Shown: positions 38,744-49,386, counted from the stretch's first letter. The stretch is 64,000 nucleotides of DNA from Cupriavidus sp. 2SB (GCF_005503625.1 NZ_SCMX01000003.1:1-64000), one strand, 5' to 3'. Numbers and translations: made by a program. The notes: generated from the letters alone by a model not told the origin.

Positions 38744-39873
38744 CGATCACTCCTGTGCATACGATTCTTGAAATTGGGGAAATCGAGGGTAACGGTGGTG
38801 CCTGCGCCCGATGCGGACGCTATCCGGATGCCGCCACCAAAAGATTGCATTACGCGATTACAGAAAATCATGCCCATGCCGCTGCCACCCGCCGAGGCGT
38901 GCGTGGTCACCGGGTCCACCAGCAGCCGGCCCATCACCTCGGGCGGGATGCCGGGGCCGTTGTCCGCGATGCGGATTTCCGGCCGGTCACCGGACTCCAC
39001 GACAAAGCGCAGCAACGGCGCCTCGACGTCGGCCAGTGCCCGCAATGCATTGCTCATAACCGACGACAGCACCAGCGCCACGCAATTGGGCAGCGTGAGC
39101 ACCGGAAAATCACCGATCACATCGACCTGTACCCAACTACGCTGGTTATCGGCAAAAGGGTAGCTATCCAGTAGCGATGCCACCAGCGCGCCCGCACTGA
39201 CCTCCTGCCCCGGTCCGGTCCGGGGCTTGGTACCACCCGCGCTGCTCCGCACCGACTGAAGGAATGACGACAGCACCGCCAGGCAATACTGGGCGTTATC
39301 GTGCATCGCACCAGCGGCATGGCCGATCTCGGTCTGGCGCTGCTGGCTCAGTTCACCTCCGACGCGTGACTCGATGCCACGCGCGAAGTTGGCGATGGCC
39401 GCCAGCGGCGTATTCAGTTCGTGGGCAAGAAAGGCCAGCGTCTCGTCGATGGCCATCAGCCGCTGCTGGCGCACCGCGCGCTCGCGGAACCGTTCGCCGG
39501 CCAGCCGCAGGACATCCCGCGCACCCGCCACGCCAATCGGCTTCTCCAGGATGCGGAAGACCTCGCCGTTGTTCACGGTTTCGAGCAGCACATCCTTGTC
39601 CGCGTAGGCCGTGACCAGAATCCGCACGATCTGCGGATACTCCAGCGACACCTGGCGCAACAGGTCGCCACCATCGCGGCCCGGCATCCGGAAATCGGTC
39701 ACCAGCACGGATATCCGCGCGTGCTCCGCACGCAGGATGGCGATGGCTTCGTCGGCACCCGTGGCCGACAGCACTTCGTACTCGCTGCCCACAGCGCGGG
39801 CAAAATACTTGCAGGCCATCTCCTCGTCATCGACGTAGAGAATGGTAGGACGCGCCTGCGTAACTTCGATCAT
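38740..39873 (-). CDS. phcR: Hybrid response regulator/histidine kinase PhcR
   Basis: The 377-residue protein reverses the usual order. A receiver domain comes first, with acidic pair at 15-16, phosphoacceptor Asp60 and conserved Lys near 111. A histidine-kinase output follows, with an H-box around His151 (AFLAHELNTPLAAI) and a C-terminal ATPase domain (SNALRAL, IADNGPGIP, GGSGMGM). PhcR of Ralstonia solanacearum is known for this arrangement. The ATG at 39873 lies seven bases after phcS; an upstream in-frame extension is unlikely. It probably receives phosphate from PhcS and may pass it to PhcQ. Confidence 0.88.
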   Translation of the reverse strand: MIEVTQARPTILYVDDEEMACKYFARAVGSEYEVLSATGADEAIAILRAEHARISVLVTDFRMPGRDGGDLLRQVSLEYPQIVRILVTAYADKDVLLETVNNGEVFRILEKPIGVAGARDVLRLAGERFRERAVRQQRLMAIDETLAFLAHELNTPLAAIANFARGIESRVGGELSQQRQTEIGHAAGAMHDNAQYCLAVLSSFLQSVRSSAGGTKPRTGPGQEVSAGALVASLLDSYPFADNQRSWVQVDVIGDFPVLTLPNCVALVLSSVMSNALRALADVEAPLLRFVVESGDRPEIRIADNGPGIPPEVMGRLLVDPVTTHASAGGSGMGMIFCNRVMQSFGGGIRIASASGAGTTVTLDFPNFKNRMHRSDR

Positions 39874-39880
39874 GACAACA

Positions 39881-41212
39881 TCACTCCGCGCGCGGCAGGT
39901 CAAAACTGAAGGCAGCCCACTGGCCGACCTCGCTCTCGGCATAGAGCACGCCGTCGTGGCGCTCGATCACCGCATAGCTGATCGACAGGCCCAGCCCCAA
40001 CCCCTGCCCCACTTCGCGCGTCGTGAAGAACGGTTCGAACACCCGCGCGAGGTTTTCCGGCGCAATGCCGGGGCCGTTGTCGCGCACCGTCACGTGCAGG
40101 CGCTTGACGTCCCAGCGCACGGTCGTATGGATCGCCGGTTCCTTCGTGCCCGCCTTGCGCATGGCCAGCGCGGCATTCGAAAACAGGTTGATCAGCACGC
40201 CGATGATCGCAGCCTCGTCGCCGAGCACCAGCGTATCCATCGGCATCTCGCGCGTCATCTTGACGCCGCGCAATTCGTGCGCCGTCAGCCGCTGGGACGA
40301 GTCGAGCGCCTTTTCGAAAAGGAAAGGTGTGCCCTCCACCTCGGCGCCGGGCTTGCGGTACGCAAACGTCTTCAGGTCGGAGACGATATGCTGGATGCGT
40401 TGCATACCCTGCTTGGCATCCACCAGGCACTCCTGGATCCCCGGCTCGTTCTTGGCCGCCGGCTCCTCCATGGCCACCTCGATGGCCATCAGGCAGAAAT
40501 TCACCGGATTGTTGACTTCGTGCAACAGCCCCGCCGCCAGCGTACCGATGGCGGCCATCTTTTCCTGCTGCAGCATCTGGCCCTTGATATCCACCAGCTT
40601 GCGATTGATGACTTCGAGCTCGGTGTTCTTGTCTGCCACCTCGGCCTTGAGCCGGAACAGCATGAAGCGCGCGCGTTCATTGAAGAACGTGTACACGCCG
40701 CTGGCAGCCGCCGCGAACAGCAGGAATAGCGAGTTCACGATGAACGTGCCCATCGGCTCGATGCCGCCGGAATGCAGCAGGCAAGCCAGCGCGTAGAGCA
40801 CGTACGAGAGAATGCCGAACACCAGGTTCTGCCAGAGTCCGAATGGCAGGGCGATGCCCGAGGCGAAGATCGCGAGGTTCAGGCCCACGTAGTAAGGCGA
40901 CTGCACCCCTTCGGTCTGCGAAATCATCCACGCAATCATGATCTGCGGCAGCAGCAGCCACGACATCGTCAGCCAGGGCGCGAAGCGGCGCCCCGCCTGG
41001 CTGTAGAGCGCCACCACCACGCCGGCAATCAGCAACGACACGACGACCCGCGCAATCGCAAAAGGCAGTTGCAGATGCGGGTACTGGCCGTAGTCGAGCC
41101 CGACACCAAGGAGCACGAGGGCGATGGCCGTGTAGGCGCCGCCCCGACTGAACGCAAGGCGGAAGTCGGCCAGTTCCGACTGATAGCCGGCATAGAGTTG
41201 GTTCGAGCTCAT
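39881..41212 (-). CDS. phcS: Membrane sensor histidine kinase PhcS
   Basis: PhcS is the sensor for 3-hydroxy fatty-acid methyl esters in Ralstonia solanacearum. This protein has about six hydrophobic helices in its first 180 residues, a coiled linker, an H-box (AAGLLHEVNNPVNF) and an ATPase domain (NLFSNAALAM, VRDNGPGIAP, GLGLGLSISY). From the ATG at 41212 it has 443 residues and the phosphorylated His is residue 231, close to the His230 I recall for PhcS. An in-frame ATG at 41302 has a better ribosome-binding site (ggagaattcgc) but overlaps phcB by 65 bases, so the start is uncertain. Confidence 0.87.
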   Translation of the reverse strand: MSSNQLYAGYQSELADFRLAFSRGGAYTAIALVLLGVGLDYGQYPHLQLPFAIARVVVSLLIAGVVVALYSQAGRRFAPWLTMSWLLLPQIMIAWMISQTEGVQSPYYVGLNLAIFASGIALPFGLWQNLVFGILSYVLYALACLLHSGGIEPMGTFIVNSLFLLFAAAASGVYTFFNERARFMLFRLKAEVADKNTELEVINRKLVDIKGQMLQQEKMAAIGTLAAGLLHEVNNPVNFCLMAIEVAMEEPAAKNEPGIQECLVDAKQGMQRIQHIVSDLKTFAYRKPGAEVEGTPFLFEKALDSSQRLTAHELRGVKMTREMPMDTLVLGDEAAIIGVLINLFSNAALAMRKAGTKEPAIHTTVRWDVKRLHVTVRDNGPGIAPENLARVFEPFFTTREVGQGLGLGLSISYAVIERHDGVLYAESEVGQWAAFSFDLPRAE

Positions 41213-41237
41213 GACCCTGGCAGGCGCCGCCTCTATC

Positions 41238-42629
41238 TCAGCGGATGGTGGCTTCGGCGAAGACATTGACGCCGGTTTCATCGACATAGAGTCGGTGGGC
41301 ATGCGAATTCTCCGGCAGCAGCGAGGACATCCCCGCCTCGTCGCGATAGATCAGGTACCACTCCAGCAAATGTTCCATGCCGAATTTCTCGGGATTGTCG
41401 GAGTGGACATTGGTGACCAGCATCTCCCCGCCCGGCTTCGATCGCGATGCGAAATAGGACAGCAGACGCGCGCAGACCTTGTCCGAGAGATAGTCGAACA
41501 GGCCGGCGCAGTAGACCGCGTCGAACTCCCGCACGCTCGGGTCGTCCATGGCAATCCGGCGCTTGAGCAGTTCATGCACCGACTGATGCAGCATCTCCAC
41601 CGATACCTTGTGCCCGGCCGCCGCCGCCGATCGCTCGATCGAGCTGCGTGTGTATTCGAGCGTTTCCTCGCTGAAATCGACCAGCTGGAACGACAGCAAC
41701 TCCGGATTCGGGTACTCGCGCACGAAGCGCTGGATCTCGAATGCCGGCCCGCACCCCACGTTGAGGATGCGGAACGGACGCCCCGCGGCCCGCGCGCGCT
41801 CGGCCTGCCGTGTCAGGAAGTCCACCAGCAGGTCGATGCGGTTGCGGTGCGCCGTAGCCACCGCAGCCTTGAGGAACGCGGTGTTGACGATCTGGAAGTA
41901 CGTGGTCGGACCCTGCTGCGGATCGCTGAGGATCTGGTTCACCATCTCGTAGTCGCCGGCGTAGCCCAGCGGCTTGGTGAAGGTGCGGTACACGAACGGT
42001 GCCCGCAGCAGCAGCGGATGCAGCGCGGCCTGCGCATAGGTGCGGTGCACCGGCGCCAGTTCGCTGTCCACGCTCTGTGCTTCACCCTCGAGCCAGTCGA
42101 GGTAGGTCTTCACCTTCCCCATCAGCGGCGAGGCCAGTTCGTAGAACACGTCCTCGCGCAGCCGGCCTTCCTTCTTCGGCAGCGACTCGGTCAGGTCCAC
42201 CTGCTCGACCCAGCGCGAGACTTCCGAGAGGAATGCGCGCATCTCGTTGACCACGATCTGGTAATCGCGCCGGATATTGAAGCGCGTGTCCCAGTCCTGG
42301 ACAAAGAGATTCGCCTCGTGGGCGACCGACTTGGGCGCGTCGCCCACGTCCGTCAGCTCGCGCCATTCGTCGATCAGCGTCAGCGAGACCACAGCGGTCA
42401 GGCCCGTGTTGACGAGACTCATGACGACGGCCTTGCCGAGGTAAGCGTTCTTGGCGCCCATGCGGACGTTCAGTTCGCTGAGTACCTCGCTGACCTGGAC
42501 AATCGAATAGGGATTGTAGATTTCCATCACCAGCGACTTGCGCTGGAGATTGATAATCGTGCCCCGCACCTGCTCGCCCTGCGAGTTGCGGAAGCTGACT
42601 ACCGGATCGATTTGCGTTTTGGAGTACAC
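41238..42629 (-). CDS. phcB: SAM-dependent methyltransferase PhcB (3-hydroxy fatty-acid methyl ester synthase)
   Basis: By homology PhcB methylates a 3-hydroxy fatty acid to make the phc quorum-sensing signal. From the GTG at 42629 the protein has 463 residues. The C-terminal half is a class I methyltransferase with SAM-binding motif NVGCGPAFE near residue 290 and an acidic post-motif QLVDFSEE. The N-terminal 90 residues (about 7-87) form a small beta-rich domain that looks PilZ-like, and a helical region follows. A TTG at 42677 would add 16 residues; neither start has a strong ribosome-binding site. It is the first gene of phcB-phcS-phcR-phcQ. Confidence 0.87.
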   Translation of the reverse strand: MYSKTQIDPVVSFRNSQGEQVRGTIINLQRKSLVMEIYNPYSIVQVSEVLSELNVRMGAKNAYLGKAVVMSLVNTGLTAVVSLTLIDEWRELTDVGDAPKSVAHEANLFVQDWDTRFNIRRDYQIVVNEMRAFLSEVSRWVEQVDLTESLPKKEGRLREDVFYELASPLMGKVKTYLDWLEGEAQSVDSELAPVHRTYAQAALHPLLLRAPFVYRTFTKPLGYAGDYEMVNQILSDPQQGPTTYFQIVNTAFLKAAVATAHRNRIDLLVDFLTRQAERARAAGRPFRILNVGCGPAFEIQRFVREYPNPELLSFQLVDFSEETLEYTRSSIERSAAAAGHKVSVEMLHQSVHELLKRRIAMDDPSVREFDAVYCAGLFDYLSDKVCARLLSYFASRSKPGGEMLVTNVHSDNPEKFGMEHLLEWYLIYRDEAGMSSLLPENSHAHRLYVDETGVNVFAEATIR

Positions 42630-42857
42630 GGTATCGCGCCAGGGGAATTCCGAGAAACACTGCGGGCTCGGCGCCAAGGGGCAGCCGGCCGATTACGGCT
42701 CAGGCAAGGGACTTGAGGCGAACTACCAGTCAGGGAATGCAGCCTATGCTCATATCGATGCGCGTGACCTGTTGCGGGAAGGCGCGCACCGGCAGGCTGG
42801 CGGAACTGGCCATTGCACTGGCGGGCGCCGCCCCAGAGGGTGGGACTGCGGCGACCC

Positions 42858-42887
42858 ATTGTACTGTGGCTGTTCGACAACGCACAA
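42858..42887 (-). promoter_or_regulatory. Possible sigma-70 promoter of phcB
   Basis: On the minus strand TTGTGC and TACAAT are separated by 18 bases, about 230 bases upstream of the phcB GTG. The -10 is one mismatch from consensus and the -35 is weaker. This is the best match by eye, not a mapped start. Confidence 0.35.
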
Positions 42888-42928
42888 CCGGCCAGTCCAG
42901 CCAAATAGTGGGGTATGCCAACACGCAT

Positions 42929-42960
42929 AAAAAATGGGCCGGCATTCCCTGCCGGCCCAT
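42929..42960 (-). terminator. Intrinsic terminator of the cytochrome b561-yceI operon
   Basis: A perfect 11-bp stem (atgggccggca and complement) with a five-base loop is followed on the minus strand by a T-run. It lies about 105 bases past the stop codon of the second yceI gene. Confidence 0.88.
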
Positions 42961-43065
42961 GTCTTGGGAAGATGACATCTCCCCGATAGCGCCGATGCAC
43001 CGAAATATTGCATCGCGCCGTGATCCGTCCTTGTGTACGGATCACCGTCGAACCCAGTCCGAACC

Positions 43066-43656
43066 TTAGTCCGCCTTGACGGCCTCGACCTGGATCGCCA
43101 GCTTCACGTCCTGCTTGAAGCCGTACTTCACACCGTAGTCGATGCCGAAGTCGGCGCGGTTGAACTCGGCCACGGCATCGGCGCCGCAAGCTTCACGCTT
43201 GAGCATCGGGTGCTGGATGCACTTGAATTCCTTGATCTCGAGCTTGACCGGCTTCGATACGCCGCGCAGCGTCAGCACGCCTTCCACTTCGGTCGGCACG
43301 TCGCCCTTGAACTTCGAGAACTTGCCCTTGTACGTGGCATCCGGGAAAGCCTGTACGTCAAACATCTCCGGGCCCTTGGCGTGCTCGTTGAGCTTGCCGT
43401 TGCCGAAATCGATCGACGCCGCATCGATCTTGATGTCCACCGTGCCGGTCTTGGCAGCACGGTCCAGCGTCACCACGCCGGTGGACTTGTCGAACTTGCC
43501 ACGCCACTTCGACAGGCCGCCCAGGTGGTCGGCTTCGAAGCTCGGGTACGTGTGGGTCGGATCGATGTTGTACGTCGACGCGTTGGCCATGGCGGCGCCG
43601 GCGGCGAACGTGGCGGAGGCTGCCGCGGCAGCGGCGATCAGGGTGCGCATTTTCAT
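43066..43656 (-). CDS. YceI family periplasmic lipid-binding protein (second copy)
   Basis: The 196-residue protein has a Sec signal peptide (about residues 1-26, [20 protein letters not shown], cleaved after ANA). A YceI beta-barrel domain follows, with the conserved [20 protein letters not shown] start and [10 protein letters not shown]. YceI proteins bind isoprenoid or amphipathic ligands in a lipocalin-like fold and are periplasmic. It has Cys residues within the barrel ([14 protein letters not shown]). It follows another yceI paralogue by 76 bases, downstream of a cytochrome b561 gene. The ligand is unknown. Confidence 0.92.
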   Translation of the reverse strand: MKMRTLIAAAAAASATFAAGAAMANASTYNIDPTHTYPSFEADHLGGLSKWRGKFDKSTGVVTLDRAAKTGTVDIKIDAASIDFGNGKLNEHAKGPEMFDVQAFPDATYKGKFSKFKGDVPTEVEGVLTLRGVSKPVKLEIKEFKCIQHPMLKREACGADAVAEFNRADFGIDYGVKYGFKQDVKLAIQVEAVKAD

Positions 43657-43732
43657 CTTGAATCTCCCGTCAAAAAGTTGGAGAGGAAGGTCATAAATCG
43701 GCCAAGGAGCGGTCAGCGGGACTAAGCCTGCC

Positions 43733-44308
43733 TCAGCCCTTCTTTGCCGGGGTCACGATATGGAACTTGATCTGGACGTCGTCGGCCACCACGGAAGTGT
43801 CCTTCCACTCGCCGTCGCCGATGTTGAACACGGTACGCTTGATCGGCAGCACGCCGTCGAAGACCTGCGCACCGCCGTCCTGCTTGTACGTGGCCGGCAC
43901 GGTCACGTCGATGGTCTTGCCCTTGATGGTCAGCTTGCCCACCACGTCGTACCTGCCTGCGGCGCCAGCCTTGATGCTGGTGGACTGGAACACGGCCTTC
44001 GGAAACTTGCCTGCATCGAACCAATCCTTGCCCTTGACCTCCTTCGTGGTCTCGGCATCGCCGATCTCGAAGCTCGACACATCGATCTCGACCTTGGCCG
44101 ACGAGGTGGCGAGCTTGGCCGGATCGAAGTCGAGGGTGGCATCGAACTTCTTGAACTTGCCTTCCATCGGCACGCCAATCTGCTTGGCAACGGCCGTGAC
44201 CGAGCTCTTTGCGGCATCGATCTGGGCCCATGCCAGGTTGGCGGCCATGCCCGCCGTGGCCAGCACGGCGGCCACGAGGATTGGACCGGAACGGGACATG
44301 CGTTTCAT
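43733..44308 (-). CDS. YceI family periplasmic protein (first copy)
   Basis: The 191-residue product has a signal peptide (about residues 1-28, ending NLAWA) and a YceI domain starting [20 protein letters not shown]. The [20 protein letters not shown] segment is typical of the family. It is clearly a paralogue of the next gene but only distantly similar. The gene lies 48 bases after the cytochrome b561 gene, a common pairing that suggests work on a quinone- or isoprenoid-type ligand. Confidence 0.92.
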   Translation of the reverse strand: MKRMSRSGPILVAAVLATAGMAANLAWAQIDAAKSSVTAVAKQIGVPMEGKFKKFDATLDFDPAKLATSSAKVEIDVSSFEIGDAETTKEVKGKDWFDAGKFPKAVFQSTSIKAGAAGRYDVVGKLTIKGKTIDVTVPATYKQDGGAQVFDGVLPIKRTVFNIGDGEWKDTSVVADDVQIKFHIVTPAKKG

Positions 44309-44356
44309 CTGAGACTCCAGTGGTAATGGGGTGATCGGGTGATGGATTCGCGCGGT

Positions 44357-44920
44357 TCAGCGCAGGAACGGGATCATGCGGCCCAGCGTGCCGTCACGGT
44401 CGATGATCTGGTGCTTGATGGCTGCAGCGGCATGCACCACGACAATCGCCGCCATCAGGTAGTTGAGCCAGATATGGGCATTCTGGAGGATCGGCTTCCA
44501 TGTGTCGCTGGCCTCGATCAGGACCGGCAGCTTCCAGAGCCCCAGGTAGACCACCGGCACGCCAGCAGCCAGGCTGTACAGATAGCCGGTGATCGGGACG
44601 ACGATGATCAGCAGGTAGAGCAGATGGTGCGCGGCGGCCGCGGCCCGTGCCTGCCAGGCCGGCGTGCCCGGCGCCACGGCCGGTGCGGCATGGGTGGCGC
44701 GCCAGATCACGCGCAGCACGGCCAGCACGAAGATCGTTACGCCAAGCCACTTGTGCCAGGAGAACAGCTTGAGCTTGGTGGGCGTGAAACCGGGGATACC
44801 GGTCATGTAGAGGCCGAGGCCGAACGCGGCAAAGATGCCGAACGCAATCAGCCAGTGCAGGCCGATCGCCGTAGGCGTATAGCGCGCCGGCGCCCCCGTC
44901 GAGGATCCAATGGAACCCAT
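44357..44920 (-). CDS. Cytochrome b561 family protein
   Basis: The 187-residue product has four hydrophobic helices with conserved haem-ligand histidines (IGLHWLIAFG, FSWHKWLG, and later residues in NAHIWLNYLM and VVHAAAAIKHQ). Such proteins are inner-membrane dihaem cytochromes that move electrons to or from quinones. The ATG at 44920 follows a ribosome-binding site (aaggga); a TTG three codons upstream is less likely. It is first in an operon with two yceI genes. Confidence 0.92.
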   Translation of the reverse strand: MGSIGSSTGAPARYTPTAIGLHWLIAFGIFAAFGLGLYMTGIPGFTPTKLKLFSWHKWLGVTIFVLAVLRVIWRATHAAPAVAPGTPAWQARAAAAAHHLLYLLIIVVPITGYLYSLAAGVPVVYLGLWKLPVLIEASDTWKPILQNAHIWLNYLMAAIVVVHAAAAIKHQIIDRDGTLGRMIPFLR

Positions 44921-45100
44921 GTCAGTCAATCCCTTCGTTTGTTGCTTTTATTTGTTGCGCCGGCCTGTCTGGCGACCATCCATCATGCAAGACGATCCGC
45001 CACGACAATCACGTCAGGCCCCAAGGCCGCCTGCGCCGCGCCATGCGTGACCAGCAATCTTCGCATTATTGGGTGCGCGCCCGATGCTGGGAAGCCCCGA

Positions 45101-45128
45101 ACTTCATGAAGTCGTTCAAATCATTTGA
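45101..45128. promoter_or_regulatory. Paired palindromes upstream of the cytochrome b561 operon
   Basis: A perfect 12-bp palindrome (acttcatgaagt, 45101-45112) is followed three bases later by tcaaat-c-atttga (45116-45128). Both are AT-rich against a GC-rich background and look like operators. They lie about 190 bases upstream of the cytochrome b561 start. Confidence 0.4.
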
Positions 45129-45250
45129 TGTGCCGTAATGTCGCACCAGCCAACCGGGAACCGATCGTAGCGCACACCGGTGACAGACGGCACTGGCCGA
45201 TGGTGTCACCCTGTCCGGCCAGTCGTTGCCCGTTTGAAACCGCGCCAAAC

Positions 45251-45277
45251 AAAAAGGGCCGACCCGAAGGTCAGCCC
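45251..45277 (-). terminator. Intrinsic terminator of purB
   Basis: On the minus strand a 9-bp stem (gggctgacc / ggtcggccc, one G-T pair) with a ttcg loop is followed by tttttgttt. It lies about 42 bases past the purB stop. Confidence 0.9.
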
Positions 45278-45319
45278 CTGTTGTCCTGCCGCCACGCTCC
45301 TTGCGGAGCGCGAAGGTAA

Positions 45320-47051
<1,732 letters not shown>

Positions 47052-47666
47052 ATGAAGCTGTATGCGTCCCACACCAGCCCGTATGCGCGCAAGGTGCGCG
47101 TGGTGCTGGCGGAAAAGAAGATCGACTACCAGATGATCGAGGAGAACGTCTGGTCACCCGACACCACCATTTCCCAGTTCAACCCGCTCGGCAAGGTGCC
47201 GTGCCTGGTCATGGAAGACGGCGGCGCGGTCTTCGATTCGCGCGTCATCGCCGAGTATGCCGACACGCTGTCGCCAGTCGGCCGACTGATTCCGCAAGGT
47301 AGCCGTGAACGCCTGGAAGTGCGTTGCTGGGAAGCACTGGCCGATGGCCTGCTCGACGCCGCCCTGCTCGTGCGCCTGGAAGCCACGCAACGCCAGCCGA
47401 ACGAACGCAGCGAAAGCTGGGTAGCCCGCCAGCGCGGCAAGATCGACGCGGCACTGGCCGCGATGTCCGCCGGCCTGGCCGACAAGCCGTGGTGCACCGG
47501 CATCCACTTCACGCTGGCCGACGTGGCCGTGGGCTGTGCGCTGGCCTACCTGGACTTCCGCTTCCCGGATCTGGCATGGCGCGAGCAGTACGCCAACCTC
47601 GTCGCGTTCCAGGAGAAGATCGAGAAGCGCCAGTCGTTCATCGACACTGCAATTCCCGCCGCCTGA
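47052..47666 (+). CDS. Glutathione S-transferase
   Basis: The 204-residue protein has an N-terminal thioredoxin-like domain starting MKLYASHTSPYARKVRVVLAEK (first 20: MKLYASHTSPYARKVRVVLA), with the catalytic Ser/Tyr region and the FNPLGKVPCLVMEDG glutathione-binding loop. A helical C-terminal domain follows with FTLADVAVGCALAYLD. It resembles YibF-type GSTs. The substrate is unknown. The ribosome-binding site ggggag is right after a 15-bp inverted repeat. It converges with mnmA. Confidence 0.93.
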   Translation: MKLYASHTSPYARKVRVVLAEKKIDYQMIEENVWSPDTTISQFNPLGKVPCLVMEDGGAVFDSRVIAEYADTLSPVGRLIPQGSRERLEVRCWEALADGLLDAALLVRLEATQRQPNERSESWVARQRGKIDAALAAMSAGLADKPWCTGIHFTLADVAVGCALAYLDFRFPDLAWREQYANLVAFQEKIEKRQSFIDTAIPAA

Positions 47667-47713
47667 CCGGCGCGCCCGGGTGGCCGGCTCCGGCCACCCT
47701 CTGCATCCCTGCA

Positions 47714-48793
47714 CTACTGAATAATCCCCCCGCCCAGGCACACCTCGCCGTCGTAAAGCACCGCCGACTGTCCGGGCGTAACCGCCCACTGCGCCTCGGC
47801 GAACGACAGCTTCAGCGCCTCGCCGTCCGCCGACACCACGGTACACGGCGCATCGCTCTGCCGGTAACGCGTCTTGGCCGCCATCACGGCACCTGCAGCC
47901 GGGGGTTCACCAGCCACCCACGAGAGATCGGCCGCGTTCAGCGCCGGCGTCAACAGCCACGGATGATCGTGTCCCTGCACGACATACAGCGTATTCGCCG
48001 CCATGTCCTTGCGCGCCACGTACCATGCATCGCCATTGCCGTCCTTGCTGCCGCCCAGACCGATGCCTTTGCGCTGGCCCAGCGTGTAGAAGGCCAGGCC
48101 GATATGCTCGCCCACCACCTTGCCTTCGTCGGTCTTCATCGGACCGGGCTTGGTCGGCAGGTAGCGGTTCAGGAAATCCCGGAACGGACGCTCGCCGATA
48201 AAGCAGATGCCCGTCGAATCCTTCTTCTTCGCGTTGGGCAGGCCGATTTCCGCGGCGATCTCGCGCACGCGCGTCTTCGGCATTTCCCCGAGTGGAAACA
48301 GCGTGCGCGACAGTTGCGACTGATTCAGGCGATGCAGGAAGTAGCTCTGGTCTTTCGTGTGGTCGAACGCCTTGAGCAGTTCGAATCGACCATTCGTCGC
48401 CTGCCGCACGCGGGCGTAGTGGCCCGTGGCGATGGTGTCCGCGCCCAGCGACATTGCATGGTCGAGAAACGCCTTGAACTTGATCTCGGCATTGCAGAGG
48501 ACATCGGGATTCGGCGTGCGCCCTGCCGAGTACTCGCGCAGGAAATCGGCGAACACGCGATCCTTGTACTCGGCCGCGAAGTTCACGGCTTCGACATCCA
48601 CGCCAATGACGTCGGCAACCGACGCCACATCGAGCCAGTCCTGCCGCGTGGAGCAATACTCGCTGTCGTCATCGTCTTCCCAGTTCTTCATGAACAGGCC
48701 GATGACCTCGTAGCCCTGCTGCTTGAGCAGCCATGCCGTGACCGACGAATCCACGCCGCCGGACATGCCCACCACTACGCGCTTGCCGGTCAT
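47714..48793 (-). CDS. mnmA: tRNA-specific 2-thiouridylase MnmA
   Basis: MnmA thiolates U34 of Lys, Glu and Gln tRNAs using sulfur relayed from IscS. The 359-residue product has the PP-loop MSGGVDSSV at residues 10-18. The catalytic cysteines lie in [12 protein letters not shown] and [13 protein letters not shown]. The ATG at 48793 overlaps the stop codon of the upstream Nudix gene (ATGA), so the two are translationally coupled. Confidence 0.97.
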   Translation of the reverse strand: MTGKRVVVGMSGGVDSSVTAWLLKQQGYEVIGLFMKNWEDDDDSEYCSTRQDWLDVASVADVIGVDVEAVNFAAEYKDRVFADFLREYSAGRTPNPDVLCNAEIKFKAFLDHAMSLGADTIATGHYARVRQATNGRFELLKAFDHTKDQSYFLHRLNQSQLSRTLFPLGEMPKTRVREIAAEIGLPNAKKKDSTGICFIGERPFRDFLNRYLPTKPGPMKTDEGKVVGEHIGLAFYTLGQRKGIGLGGSKDGNGDAWYVARKDMAANTLYVVQGHDHPWLLTPALNAADLSWVAGEPPAAGAVMAAKTRYRQSDAPCTVVSADGEALKLSFAEAQWAVTPGQSAVLYDGEVCLGGGIIQ

Positions 48794-49320
48794 GATGCCG
48801 ATCCGGTCGTTGCGGGAGTTGCAGGCGTTGCGACAAGCGCCGCCTCCGCCACCGCAGTGGGATGAGTATGCAGCACATCCAACGCAAAGCGCTTGCCGGC
48901 CAGGTAGTCTTCGACGCACGCCATCAGCAGCGGCGTGCGATGCCGGTCGGTACTCGCGCGCAGTTCCTCGGCGGTCATCCAGACGGTGCGTACGATGCCC
49001 GCGTCGAGTTGACGGCCGGCGTCGAGCGCGCCGAGGTCACCGGTGAAGGCAAAGCGGATATAGGTGGTGTCGCCCTGATCGCGCGACGAACGGCCGCGGC
49101 TCATGTAGCAGCCCACCAGTGCGCGCGGCTCGAAGGTGTGCGCGGTTTCCTCGAGCGTTTCACGGATCACCGCATGGATCAGGCTTTCGCCCGCTTCGAG
49201 ATGGCCCGCCGGCTGGTTCAGGCGCAGGCCATCCGCCGTTTCCTCTTCCACCAGCAGGAAGCGGCCACCCCGTTCGATAACGGCGGCAACCGTGACACTG
49301 GCATTCCATTCACGTGACAT
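48790..49320 (-). CDS. Nudix hydrolase, NudJ-like
   Basis: The 176-residue protein has a Nudix box, [20 protein letters not shown]. The final Gly position after the box is Ala, as I recall for many Burkholderiales relatives. Nudix enzymes cut nucleoside diphosphate linkages; NudJ acts on thiamine pyrophosphates and nucleotides. Placed directly before mnmA, it may share a transcript. An ATG three codons upstream (49329) is an alternative start. The C-terminus is Ala/Thr-rich and variable. Confidence 0.9.
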   Translation of the reverse strand: MSREWNASVTVAAVIERGGRFLLVEEETADGLRLNQPAGHLEAGESLIHAVIRETLEETAHTFEPRALVGCYMSRGRSSRDQGDTTYIRFAFTGDLGALDAGRQLDAGIVRTVWMTAEELRASTDRHRTPLLMACVEDYLAGKRFALDVLHTHPTAVAEAALVATPATPATTGSAS

Positions 49321-49386
49321 GATGCACATTTTTTAAGCAATCCGGCATTTTACCGGTTGCCGTTCGAACGTGCATGGCTCGGGGTG

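Larger units (their letters stand above)
42630..43065. other. Intergenic region upstream of phcB
   Basis: About 430 bases with no convincing gene on either strand. It holds the terminator of the yceI operon (42929-42960) and must contain the phcB promoter. The rest (about 42690-42840) is GC-rich with no structure I can name. Confidence 0.6.
44921..45319. other. Intergenic region between cytochrome b561 gene and purB
   Basis: About 400 bases without a supportable gene. It contains the promoter side of the cytochrome b561 operon, two adjacent palindromes (45101-45128) and the purB terminator (45251-45277). Confidence 0.7.

Noticed and set aside
42713-43069. Plus-strand frame in the gap upstream of phcB
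   Set aside because: It runs through the yceI terminator, lacks a ribosome-binding site, and its composition is not protein-like.
45125-45319. 64-codon plus-strand frame before purB
   Set aside because: It overlaps the purB terminator and has no ribosome-binding site or family resemblance.
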